64,000 bases of DNA, taken from contig OX387606.1 in assembly GCA_947568835.1 (NCBI GenBank), positions 18,819,940 through 18,883,939 of the forward strand. Direction: 5' to 3'. The position numbers were made by a program, and so were the translations under genes. The DNA is from Protonemura montana (taxonomy: Eukaryota; Arthropoda; Insecta; Plecoptera; Nemouridae). Below, piece by piece: positions 22,001 through 32,893 of the stretch. Every line of letters starts with the position of its first letter. The stretch's first letter is position 1. Under the pieces are notes generated by a model. The model did not search any database. It was given only the letters and a program-made list of their open reading frames with translations, and was not told the DNA's origin.

Positions 22001-25000
22001 GTTTAATTGATTTATTTTTAAAAGCGAGTGCATTTAACATGGAGTAAATTGTTTCCAAATGCTACTGAAAAATATCATGTACGTGATTGAATTTCCGGAC
22101 TTGTCGCACATTAAGCTATTAATGTTTCATGTACTTCTCAATGCACTGCATCACTTTAGGTCCAGTGACGCATTTGTCGGTAGAAGTTCCCACTGGAAAA
22201 AAAATGTGCACATCATTTTATAAAGAAAAACAAATTTCTAAAATTGTTCGATTCTGGGATACAGACGTTATTGAGGAACACATGATGCTCTCAGAATACG
22301 TTTTATTGAGCTTAATTTTTGTTTTCACCCAAAATAAACCGACAACACATTACATAAGCTTAGGTCACTGATCTCAAATAACATGTATAGAGCATAGGAT
22401 CCAATCTATGATAAAAATTGAAGTCAGGCAATCCATTGCTAGTAGGAATCCCTAAATCTGAGGTGTCCATATGATTTCAATGTTAATTTTAGATTTAATG
22501 CACCTCATTTTGAACCAATTTTGACCATTAAAGAGGGGATAACTACGAAAACTACGATAAATTTCGATGAAAACACTTAATTTACCACAGGATTTTTGAG
22601 AGAACTCAAAATCAGGGACTCTCAAGATGGCGGCCTTAAGATCAGTGGTTTAGCTTTATCAGCCGTTATTAGCTTTATTATTTATTTATATTTTATCTAA
22701 ATTGCCGCTTAATTTCTATTGAAAGAATAAAAATGGTATGCTGAACTTTACCTTCCTGCTCGCAAGCGGCGTTCTGGTCCAGGATTTTCTGTAGCATTCC
22801 CGGGTTCCCAGCTACCTTGGTCCGGGCACTCTGGTCAGCCAATGTCCTCGAGAAGGCTCCGTTGCTCATGATTCCCATTTTCTCAAAGAGACAGCCAACG
22901 AAGCACTGGGGCAGAACAGATATTATTTCATGCTAGCTCAATGTTCCGCTTTGGGTTATCGGATGAGTGAAAAATTAATAACCTCTACAAGTAGCTGTTT
23001 TAAACACATTTAAAAATAAGTTTTGCTAACAGGTTTACTGGCTTGCTTTTGGTCATTGCTTGCCACAAGAGTTTTTTTTTTATACGTTTTCTCTTTTTCA
23101 TGCGAATAGATTCAGAAAGACAGTTGTTTTAATTTTTTATGTGATGCTCACCAATTAGCCATTTTGGGCAATTGCCATGCGTCTTTGAGACAATTCGTCT
23201 GTAGTTGTTATCTATCACGACCCCCTTTGCACAAAACTTACGCGCATCCCTCAATGAGATCATAATATCGCCACTAAAATAAATAACACATCATTCTAAT
23301 GATTCTTTTGTTAGTTTTCATACCTTGCCGGTTTGAGTGGTCGGAACCTGGTGATTCCTAAAACTTTCCACGTCAGCTGTAACAAAACGGGTGCATTACT
23401 TTATGTTTCATATTAATAATTTATGATTTTATTCACATAATACTTATTTACAAGATATGTTTCATCTGGATAGTACCAATTGTTGTGTAGAACTTATATA
23501 ATAGTTCGTTAATATTATAAAACTCCTTGTCCAACAGATAACGCTTTCGGCTTTACATTGATTTTAAATATATCGAAAGACTCTCTACATGTTAATTCTT
23601 TAGGAAGAGCATTAAAAAATTGCACAGCATTATGGTCGAGTCCCGATTCATAAATGGAAGTGTAATGACTTGAAGTTACAAGATTATTTTTATTGCAGGT
23701 GCTGTATGCACGAGTAGTTTTACTTTCAAATATTGCTAAAATTCATTTTGATAATCACATTATTAGGTATTTAAACTACACGAGGCCACATTAGGTGTCC
23801 TGGAGTAGTTTTTGACAATTGTCAAGATATTCACCTGCTGTTGCTCCTTCGGACGCCTGACAAGCATCCTCGTTCTTTTGCATCTCTTGGTGGAACCCAG
23901 CATCTGGAGGATGACCATCAACAGACTGAAAGAAAACCATGATCATTTCAATGCGTTTTAATGTCTACTCTTAAACCCGATCGTTTTGTATTTTGCTTGC
24001 TATGGCAAAAGTGTAGTGTAACTTACCATCGACAGAGCAGCCACCAGCGCCACAACGGACAGGCACAGCATTTGGTTCATGTTGGTTTCTGTTTGTTCTA
24101 CTGGCAAGAAATCAGTGAGTGCTGTTGAAAATGTGCCTGCCGTTTTTATAGCACCAAACCTGGACTGTAATTACAGCGTGAAAAATTGTCAAATTTTTTA
24201 CTTATTTCCGTTTGTCAGTTGGAAACAAATTACTTGTTATGTGGCTGCGACGCTTCCCTGATTACGCCTAAACGTGATTGTGTTTACAATTAATAATTTA
24301 GGACCTTGAATGTGTTACGCTTGCTAGCTATGTACGTTCGCATTTATGCGAGATGTGTTAAAAACGCGATAATCAAATATCATTAAGGTGTGGATTTGAA
24401 TGCTCGTCGGCTGAATTATAATTTATTGCTCACTTTTCTTTTCCAGGGTCAAATCGAGGAAGCGTGGACAAACATGGAAAAGCATTTCGTCGACACAAGA
24501 GAGGTAAACTCTCTGGAGGATGGCGTCAGCAAAGTTACCAACTGGATCTTAGGTCCAGCAGAGACGATGCTCAACGGACAGAAGGAAGTAGGATTCGACT
24601 TGATCTCGGCTGAGGAACTGAGACAAGAACACGAGAAACTGGAGCTCCAATGCAGGGTAGGCTTCATCGTCATTTTCCCCATCTCATTTCTTCTAAAACT
24701 CCATATCATTTTAATAATTTATGTCTTAATTTTAGGAAACCTATGGCCATTACGCGGAGCTGCTGCATAAAATAGATACACTGCCACAAAGCGATATCAG
24801 CCTGCCAGACGATTTAAAGTCACAACGAGATTTCATGAACTTTGTATTCAGAAGTTTTGCTACTCGCCTAGAAAGACGGCGGAATGTTTTGATAACATCA
24901 CTCAGATTCTTTAGACTTGTTTCTGAGGTATTTATAAAAACATGTATCTATATGTTTAAAAAATTTCAATGTTTTTTTGTAATTATGTAAAAATCTAACG

Positions 25001-28000
25001 GGATATAATCGTTTCAGTATTTTGACCGCACAAGTGAAGTGTTTGAGACACTGGTCAAGCGCAACAGCGTCGACGATTTTGAGACAGCAGAAAACACACT
25101 TCAACAGCTGCAAGAAAATCAAATCAACATAGGTAAGCAACAGAAATCTCTCATTTTACCAGGTGTCTTAAAGCTACGCCATAAAACTCACGGGAAGACG
25201 TGTAAGTGCACACAAAATCTAGAACAAAAAATATTTGTCATCACGAATGTATTGTTTTGTTTGGCGGTCAGATTTTCTCGAATACGAGGTGATGAGAGAA
25301 GGTGAAAAGTTGGCCGACATCTTGTCGATGCCAGTGAAGGATGCACTCGGCCGCGACGTGCTCGTCAACTACGAGAACGACATCGTCAACGTTCACGACA
25401 TTCTCGACGCAACTGTCGCCCGCAAGAACATCTTCTGCGACAGTCTGGACTTACAGAAGCTCACGCTGGAGCAAGTCACTCATATCTACGTCTACGAGGC
25501 GGATGCTGCTCAGGCGGTTCAATGGCTAGACGACTTGTTTCAAGTACTTCTCAAGGCTCATGTGCATGTCGGGTGCAATGTCTACGAGATACAAAATCAG
25601 AAAGATGAGCACCAGAACTTTCAAGAAACTGCCAAGGTAATTGAACTTTTGTAGTCTTCTATTTAATGGCATAAGCTTTTCACTTCTGGATTCATGTATA
25701 TGATTGAAAATAAAAATATGGATAGATCTTAGTGTAGCGTGCATAGATATGAAGTTGTGTTTGTGAAATTGCCCATTAGTAATAAGATATCGAGTCATAA
25801 ACTTGATAGGTGAAGATGAAATTGCAACGAATTTGAAGAATATGTAGTTTATTACCAGGTAAAAACGTAGAAACACGTTACGCCTTGTGAAATATCGAAT
25901 CATCACAATGAAAGCAATTATTTTTATGACCCAGGGTACGTACGAGTACGGCGGACAGTTGCTGACGGCGTCCCTAGCCTTGAGACAATCGTGCAAGCTG
26001 CCGATCGACGTGAACAACGCGCTGACGCAGCAGTTATGGCATTCCTGGAAGAGGCTGCAGACCATTGGTCAGGAGCAAATGACCAGACTTCGAGTGTCGG
26101 CTGTCTTTCACAGGAGCGTTGAAGAGGTGACGAAGCCCTTGTTAAATGCAGTGGATATTCGATCCGTAAGGTTTTAGTTAGCGGAAAAAATGTAGTACCA
26201 TTTGAAGACATGATCGCTTCCAAATGTACTATAACTATGAGGTACTGATATACAGTTCAGGTAAAGGTTAAAAAACTGCATGTTTGCCAAACATGGCAAA
26301 CATGCAGGCAGACAAATATCAATAGCGCTGTTCACCACGGTACACTTGCTAAATGTGAGGGTGGGTATGTGCAATGTGCCTCTAACGTTAATTCACAACA
26401 ATTGGTCCTATGGCACTATAAATCTTGCACTGTTCCTGTCAACGCAGCATACAGGATGTGGGGTCTAACTTCTCCCACTCTTGTCACAGCACTGCAACCA
26501 GCTGAAAGACCTGATGGACGCCGTCAAAGCGATGTGCGCCACCGAAAACGTCGCCAAACGTCGATCGCGGATCCACAAATTCCTGACAAGCCGCGAAAGA
26601 CTCCTGCTCGAAGTCGGTCGAATGGTCCGTCTCGGCCGTCTCCTAAGAACCCGCCTGCGAGAACCACTCTGCGCCGAGCAAAAGTAAGTTTATTTTCTTT
26701 GGACCAGGGACGTATATTTGCCGAAATGAAAGGGTTTTTTTGATCTCCACGTCGGTTGTAAAATACGTGGCGTTATTTCACCCGTGTTAAGCCGGAGGTA
26801 TCTGTTCTAGTTATGCTTGAAAACTTGGCATGAGCTAAACTTGCTAGCCCCTACTTCTTTCCCCAAACACGTGTGACCACACTCGAGCGAGCGTTAGTGG
26901 CCGCTGGATTAGTGCGTGCGAGAGGGAAGCAAATTATTATTATCCCGATATAACTTCTCAGTCTTCCCGCAAAGCGCACAAGTGTCGGTGGAAGAGACTG
27001 GTTTGTCTCCCAAAGGTGCCCAGCGTCCGCTTGACAACGACAAATAACAAACAAACAAACAAACCAATAGCGAAACAGAATCGATTCGAATAAACGATAC
27101 GAAAAAGTGGCATGTAAGTTCTATTTAAAATATAAGCCTCGATTTTGTTTGCTTTTTTAGCCGGTTTTTGTTTTAAATTAAGCTTAGATATTTTTAAGAG
27201 TACGTATTAAAAAAAAAACTCTCATTTGACAGCCTGTTATCTGACAGCCTGACTTTCAAGTTTTTTTAGAAAAATACTTGCCCTATATTTGAATAGAGTG
27301 CATGCAGCATCAACATTTTCTGCACCGCAAGTAACAGATCTTTTGAAGTTAAGTTCAAACGACATAAACCTTTTGACACGAGTTAAGAAAGAAGAGACGC
27401 TAAATATAAATAATCACTCAGCTGCTGGACATAAATTGCGTGCAATTATATGCTCTGTACTTCTAGCATATGAATGTTAACAGCAATTATCCTATGAGCG
27501 TCGCATTGCAGCCGCATGCAGTGTACTTTACTGTTGTACTCTGTGATGGTTGTACGCTCAAAACATAGCGATAATCGTCTCTTTCATCCGGCGTTTTATT
27601 AATGTTTAATGGCGGACAGGGACGCTGCGCGCGCAAGTTTGGCATTTTGCCTATCACAATCTGTGGAACGACGTCTGCACTTCGGACGCCGCATGGACAT
27701 TTATAGACGCCCGACGCCCGACGCCCGACGTCTGACGTCTGCGTCGGCGTCGGGATTGTTTCAACATTCGCGGCTCCATTTTCTCCATTTCTTACACTTT
27801 ACTTATTTTACATCCGTGACTGTTACAATTGTCTGAATTGGTCGTGTCCATGTATTTTCAGCTTTTATGTGGTTTTTGGCTGGAGCACACTCGCTAGCAT
27901 GCGATGAAAAAGGCAATAAATCTTTAGTAGCGCTTTAAAGAAACCGCCAAAGATTAGTGCTACTTTGTTGACAAGCTATTCAGTAAGCTAAATCACCCTA

Positions 28001-30537
28001 AAAGTAAACATGAAACTTGATATTATGCTACTGCAGCTTAGCATTTAAGTTTGTTGCCAAAAACAAGAAAGATGAGACAAGCAGAGATTTCAAACTACTT
28101 CTTTTCCTTGTCCCGAGCAAAGGTTGTTTGATAAAACACATATCAAGAAAGGAAACCCCGGCCAGTGATCTCATCACAGACTTGCCCACATTAAAACACT
28201 GAACGGCCGCGTGTTGTCAATTGGCTTGCCATGAATTTACCGGTAACAAAACAAAGGTGGAAACATGTCCTACAAGTTCTTTTCCGTATAGCAAAGGACA
28301 GGAGAATTTCCTGAACAATATAGAATGTTAACAAGAAATCTCCTGGATAAAATGACCATCGAAATTTCGCATCGATGCATTTTCCCCGTTGTGTGGTGTT
28401 TAACGACGCAACATTAGTGCCCTGGAGCACTAGCCTCAACACGCCGGTAAATTATTAAGTGAAGTGTTGATAAACCAACCTAGATGGAAAAGAAATATGC
28501 CGCCAAGTATGCTCTACATACTCATGGAAAAAGATAGCGCTTAAAAGCATGAGTTAAGCTGTTATACAAACGTCCGATTACAAGCGGTCACCTATCCAAT
28601 GCCTGACTCGACGCAATGTTGCTTAACCCCGGCAAACCGTTCGGTCCCCAGGTCCGACGACGCTAGCGACGGCAACGCCACTGCCGTCGAGGCTATCTCG
28701 GACAAGCTGGCCGAGGTGACCGGTCTAGCCGAGCAGCTGGACGTCGCCCTTTGCGGCGCCCAGGGAGATGGCGTCCCAGGCAGTCCTGGGAGTCCTGGAG
28801 GACCCAGCAGTCCTGTCTCACCCAACATCAAGAGGATACTCGATGGCACTGCCTCGAGCACTCCGGAGGTAGGATGGTGTTCACTGTCATGCATGGGATA
28901 CACTGGGGACTCAAAGTGGGAATTAATTGTATCAAGTTTTGCTGATGTGGATGATGGTAAGATGTGGTGGTCAAGGTAGACTGAGTGTAGTGCAAGTTTC
29001 AACTGACCAGTTTAAACTGTAGTGGTCATTGGAAATTCACCTTGAGTTTCCATTAACACAGAGCGCTTGTATATTGGTTCAGAGGAATAAAATCGTCCAT
29101 ACATTCAATAAAACATCCGGGGACCAGCTCAAGAAGAATTGTCAATTATCTTTTGAGCAAAGTTTTTCATAGATGAGGCTTTGTGGTCTCAATGCATACA
29201 TTTTATGAACTTTTATATTGACATTCCAGTTAGTTTCTGGGCTATTTACACTTACATTGTTGAACGTGGATGAAAAGTTGAAGGAAGAGCGCTGAAAGTG
29301 ATGCCTTCAGATCAAATGTTAAATACAGCTGCAACGTGACATTCAAAGAGAAACGGTTCGCATTCCAGGAATGGTACTCTAGCATCAAGTCTTCGTCCAA
29401 GTCGTCGGCCGAAGACAGCAAGTCAGAGGACGAGTTCGTGACAGCGTCTGAGTGCACGTGCACTCCGCCGTCGCGATCATCCTCGTTCCACACGGCGTCG
29501 GAATGTGGCGCTGCGTCGCCGTGGTGGGAGCTGGACCGCATTTCGGACGCTGAGGATGAACGGAGAGCGAAGCAGGGGGCGGTCAAGTCACCTGTGAAGA
29601 CCACCACGGAGGTAAGGGCGGAGAGATGACAGTGTGGGAATTGATTGCAATTCATTCTTTGGTCAGATACAATCGGATATCACTACGTAACGATAGAATC
29701 GATAGAAACTGATCGGAACCGATGGAATCAATATTAAGTGCTGAAAATAGGATGGCTTAAGTAGATTTTCTGGGGACATAAGATTTGAAAAAAAAATTGT
29801 GACATTGAATTCTCGAGATGCAAACAACAATTCAAAATGACTGACTTTGCATCTTATTCTCGGAGTTCTATGACCACCATCCTCGGGTTTCATAAATAGA
29901 CATTATTTATACAATGATATTGGTTTAATGGTGTGGCCAGTGCATTGACCACTTCATCACTGAAAATTTCGTTCGTAAAAATTCCCGTGTTTAACAAAGG
30001 TAAATAAGAGAGAAATTTACTGCCATTCTTCTTGAATGGTACCCGCTATGCAAAGTTCTAAATAACACATTGGCCTTGAAATTACGTGCCTATTCTGTCA
30101 GTAGTTTGGAAGAAAATGCATTTGTTTTGACAGTTAGTCAATATCTCATTTTGTTTTAGATAACTTCCGACATCATTGTCCACGAGATCACAGAGAAAAC
30201 ACGCGTGAAGCTCTCCCACACCCCTATCCAAGATTTAGCTTCTTATTTACAATTGAACAGGGTGACCAGAGACAACTCCGCATCCCCACAATCCACAGAG
30301 AGCAAAGGTATCTCTGGAGAAAGTGCCATGTTAGCTAGGTATTCCCCGGCGATATTAGCGACCGAACGAAGCATCGACGACGCAACGCCCTGCACTGAGA
30401 GCGATCGCACTTTGTCTACTGACGACGAACTGTTGTCTCAGCTGATCCAGGTGAGTGTGCCGGATCCGCAGCAAGATGCATGTGCCAAGTATTATTACCA
30501 CCACATAACCCGACAAGCGCTCAAGTCGATTCTTTGA
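19051..30537 (+). CDS. SESTD1-like: SESTD1-like protein (SEC14 domain plus spectrin repeats), fourteen exons
   Basis: Exons: 19,051-19,220; 20,050-20,245; 20,659-20,772; 20,852-21,029; 21,826-21,965; 24,447-24,656; 24,736-24,927; 25,018-25,132; 25,272-25,636; 25,935-26,126; 26,490-26,683; 28,652-28,868; 29,369-29,611; 30,160-30,537. They join in frame to 967 residues. Residues 1-190 match the SEC14/CRAL-TRIO start of vertebrate SESTD1 (MEAADILTALEERLA, GGRDDDGRP, RPDAFWDKQRV), a domain that binds phospholipids. Spectrin-type helices occupy about 230-640, including DAAQAVQWLDDL and TYEYGGQLLTASLALRQS, which match SESTD1 closely. About 690-967 is an acidic, Ser-rich extension with a short GSPGSPGG run. 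The second intron uses a GC donor. A strong donor at 30,450 could instead splice to TCACAACAC at 31,981, ending after ten codons and giving 949 residues. An odorant-binding protein gene is nested in the intron 21,966-24,446. Likely an adaptor near membranes; that role comes from the family. Confidence 0.88.
19221..20049 (+). other. Intron 1 of the SESTD1-like gene
   Basis: AT-rich with no gene seen. The codon split at its ends is AG|T (Ser), within the SEC14 domain. Confidence 0.7.
20246..20658 (+). other. GC-AG intron of the SESTD1-like gene
   Basis: The donor is GAG|GCAAGT. Reading through it gives a TGA within three codons, and no GT donor nearby keeps the frame. GCAAGT is the usual form of the rare GC-AG class. 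The acceptor is ATTTTCAG. Confidence 0.75.
21030..21825 (+). other. Intron 4 of the SESTD1-like gene
   Basis: No gene seen. ORFs such as 21,375-21,638 lack splice context. Confidence 0.65.
22011..22016 (-). terminator. Poly(A) signal AATAAA of the nested odorant-binding protein gene
   Basis: AATAAA on the minus strand, about 103 bases after the stop codon and only 46 bases from the end of the host gene's exon at 21,965. Confidence 0.7.
22119..24080 (-). CDS. Classical odorant-binding protein, 141 residues, five exons
   Basis: Minus exons 24,080-24,027; 23,925-23,835; 23,376-23,324; 22,905-22,752; 22,192-22,119 join in frame (phases 0, 1, 0, 1). The first exon is a signal peptide (MNQMLCLSVVALVAALSM). 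The mature protein has the six conserved cysteines in classical spacing: C1-x25-C2-x3-C3-x42-C4-x10-C5-x8-C6, seen as DACQASEG, CFVGCLFEKMGIM, NAACEQE and DKCVTGPKVMQC. The end is IEKYMKH. Such proteins are small, secreted, all-helical carriers with three disulphides. They bind hydrophobic ligands in sensillum lymph or, for non-antennal members, in other tissues. Length and exon layout are normal and nothing is broken. The whole gene lies in one intron of the SESTD1-like gene on the opposite strand. Its ligand and tissue cannot be told from sequence. OBPs usually occur in clusters; no second copy is in this window. Confidence 0.95.
24116..24150 (-). promoter_or_regulatory. TATA promoter of the nested odorant-binding protein gene
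   Basis: On the minus strand TATAAAAA (24,150-24,143) is followed about 34 bases later by an initiator-like CTCACTG with its A at 24,116, and 35 bases later by the ATG. This gives the nested gene its own promoter. Confidence 0.6.
26127..26489 (+). other. SESTD1-like intron with a perfect palindrome
   Basis: It contains a 13-bp perfect inverted repeat with a six-base loop at 26,276-26,307: CTGCATGTTTGCC, aaacat, GGCAAACATGCAG. No ORF. It could form a cruciform or be a symmetric protein-binding site. Confidence 0.8.
26684..28651 (+). other. SESTD1-like intron with GC-rich patches
   Basis: Between the exons there is an (AAAC)n run at about 27,043-27,061 and a GC-rich patch at about 27,610-27,760 with tandem GACGCCC units (about 27,700-27,755). 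Its 75-codon ORF from 27,609 is not recognised. No splice-supported exon is seen. Confidence 0.5.
28869..29368 (+). other. SESTD1-like intron
   Basis: No gene seen. The acceptor CATTCCAG at 29,361-29,368 is clear. Confidence 0.65.
29612..30159 (+). other. SESTD1-like intron
   Basis: AT-rich with no gene seen. The acceptor TTTTGTTTTAG is strong. Confidence 0.65.
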
Positions 30538-32891
30538 TGGCGGGCTTTTATCTGTATATATAGGCGCAACATTGTGTTATTTGTGGTAATATTTTGATAG
30601 ATCTATGTTGTTTTGGGCTGCTTCGTTATAACACATTGCAATGCAAATTAGGGATAGGTGTATTTGTTATTATTAATTTTAATGCACTTGATTAAAATGT
30701 ATGTTATGATTTAGTGGTATCTAATTGGTATACCTAATATTATTATGTGTTTTGTTTGTAAACATGTTGTTTGTTATTTAATCCGTTTTCCAGCTCAATT
30801 AATTGGCAACATAGAATAGTTTGTTTGGTAGATTTTAGAAACTTTAGCATTACATGTAATTGTTTATTCACACCGCTATTTCGCTATGCGTTTTTTTTAT
30901 TTACTCACTCATTTCTCATCCTAATTCCTAATCAATATCCTGACTCTAAAATGAAGTATGATATACTTATTTGAGACAGTATCGAGAGATACATATGCAA
31001 TGTCACCTGCACTTACCTAGTCATAAAAACAACAATTCACTTTTATTCCTCAAGAACAAAGTATGTAACAGGAATGTTAGAAGATATCACTAAATTATTT
31101 GCAAAGCTGTAGATAACAATTAAATATGACATTTGCATTGGCATTTAGCATGTACATTTGCTTTTATATATGCAATGGGCAACATTGGCATACTATTTGT
31201 AACATCGTTAGTTGGGTGGTTAAAAGTTACTGAATAAAAGCAGTTTTCGACAGCGATATTAAGATTGTTTTCAAATTGGTTGTGAGACGTAGCTTGAAGA
31301 CAAGTCGACAATGCGCTCAACAATAAAAGTATTGAATATTAATTACAGGCAGATAACCAAACCCAGAATAAAATTGAAAATTGGAAGTATCATTGATATC
31401 TACAGACATTAAATGCAACCAAACATGGCTAGTTAAAAGAGTTTGCAATAAAATAAAATAAAATATTAATTACAAATTACAACCCTCCAAACCCCAAACC
31501 CCAAACCCAGAATAAAATTGGAAGTATCATTGATATTTACAGACATTAAATGCAGCCAAACATGGCTCGTTAAAAGAGTTTGCAATAAAATAAATTTGAA
31601 TATTAATTACAAATTACAACCCTCCAAACCCCAAACCCCAAACCCAGAATAAAATTGGAAGTATCATTGATATTTACAGACATTAAATGCAGTCAACCAT
31701 TGGTAATTAAAAGAGTTTGCTTTAAAAGTTGATTGAATATTAATTAAAAATCCCAAACCCCCAGACCCCAAACCCAGAATAAAATTGAAAATAACATTGG
31801 TATCAACTGACATAAAATTTAGCCAACCGTAGCTAATTAAAAGAGTTTGCAATTCCTACGTTCCTGAAGTTATAGCTTCTGACAGCTGTTGGCTTATTAC
31901 AAATAAGTTTACGCTCAAATTTACGACTCATAACCACTCTCAGAAGTGACTAAAACTGACTACATTTTAATATCTTCCAGTCACAACACTTTAAATCCGA
32001 AGGGTACGCTTGAGCACCCCCCCAACTACAGCACAAACAGTGCACTCAGCTTTACTAGCATCCAATCTATTCGCAACACCATGACCAACTACACGAAAAT
32101 CCTTATTAACCTAATTAAATCTAAAAAAATGTAATTGTATTAAAAATAAGACGATCAGTCGATATTCGTGCAAGATCGTGCAAGTTCGGCGCGACCTCGG
32201 CAACGGCGGCGAGGAGCGAAAGCTTGTCAGTTAGGGCGAGGATGCCGACGTTGGCTGACCTTACAGGCGTTCGCACGTGTGCGCGATTTACCTACCAGCG
32301 GTTATAACGTTACCTGGACGTGTGTCAGTGGCAAGGGTGCCACGAGGTGCGGTAACACACGGTTTTTTACTTGTTTGGCTACTTGTTTATAGATCTTGCT
32401 GATTACTTCCTATGATAAAAAGAGTAAATTGTAGAACTGATGGGCAATTTATATTAAACGTCAAAATTAGAGTGGGGTTTGCGGCGTTTAAGCCAGTTGG
32501 GGGCAGGATTCACAGTTGAAAATCACGGTCCTGCAATCTAACAATTATCTGCCCTAAATCTAGTTATGATGGGGACTTTTGTAAATTTATTTGTTACATA
32601 ATCTATTTTCTTGATTGTACAGATCAAACTCATTCAAACGATGGGTACCTGAAAACTAAGGGTAGTTACCACACCCATCAATCGTAATTAGATTGTGTTC
32701 CTAAAAGCTCCTATGACCTAGTACTTTTCAGTTTTTAGCATCAAGCCAATTTAACCAGGCATTATCTATACAGGTAGCACATCGTCTTTACGTCACTGAG
32801 TCATTTCATTTTATCTCCATCTCGTTGGCCAAACAAGTAGCTAACTTACCTGTAATCGCACCTCGTGCTAATTGCGTGTTATTTGTACCAG
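30538..32891. other. Region between the SESTD1-like and CCDC141-like genes
   Basis: It holds candidate polyA signals (ATTAAA about 30,690; AATAAA about 31,234 and 31,323), the minisatellite at about 31,345-31,860, a possible alternative last exon of the SESTD1-like gene at 31,981-32,013 (acceptor ATCTTCCAG, ten codons then TGA), and a GC-richer patch at about 32,160-32,400 that may be the promoter and leader of the CCDC141-like gene. Confidence 0.45.
31345..31860. repeat. Minisatellite, unit about 138 bp, nearly four copies
   Basis: The copies begin near the phrase CCCAGAATAAAATT at about 31,363, 31,505, 31,644 and 31,780. Each then repeats the phrases TATCATTGATAT and TTAAAAGAGTTTGC. Copies are joined by C-rich stretches (AAACCCCAAACCC). 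The last copy is the most diverged. Confidence 0.85.
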
Positions 32892-32893
32892 TG

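Noticed and set aside
22621..22636. YY1-like CAAGATGGCGGCC motif (a second one near 235) as an active promoter
   Set aside because: A single short motif within an OBP intron, without other core elements nearby.
28775..28830. Collagen gene from GSPGSPGG-type residues
   Set aside because: Only a few Gly-X-Y-like steps within a disordered tail of the SESTD1-like protein.
30450..32892. A single fused SESTD1-CCDC141 gene
   Set aside because: The join is out of phase and makes an immediate TGA; the second gene also has its own ATG directly after the acceptor.
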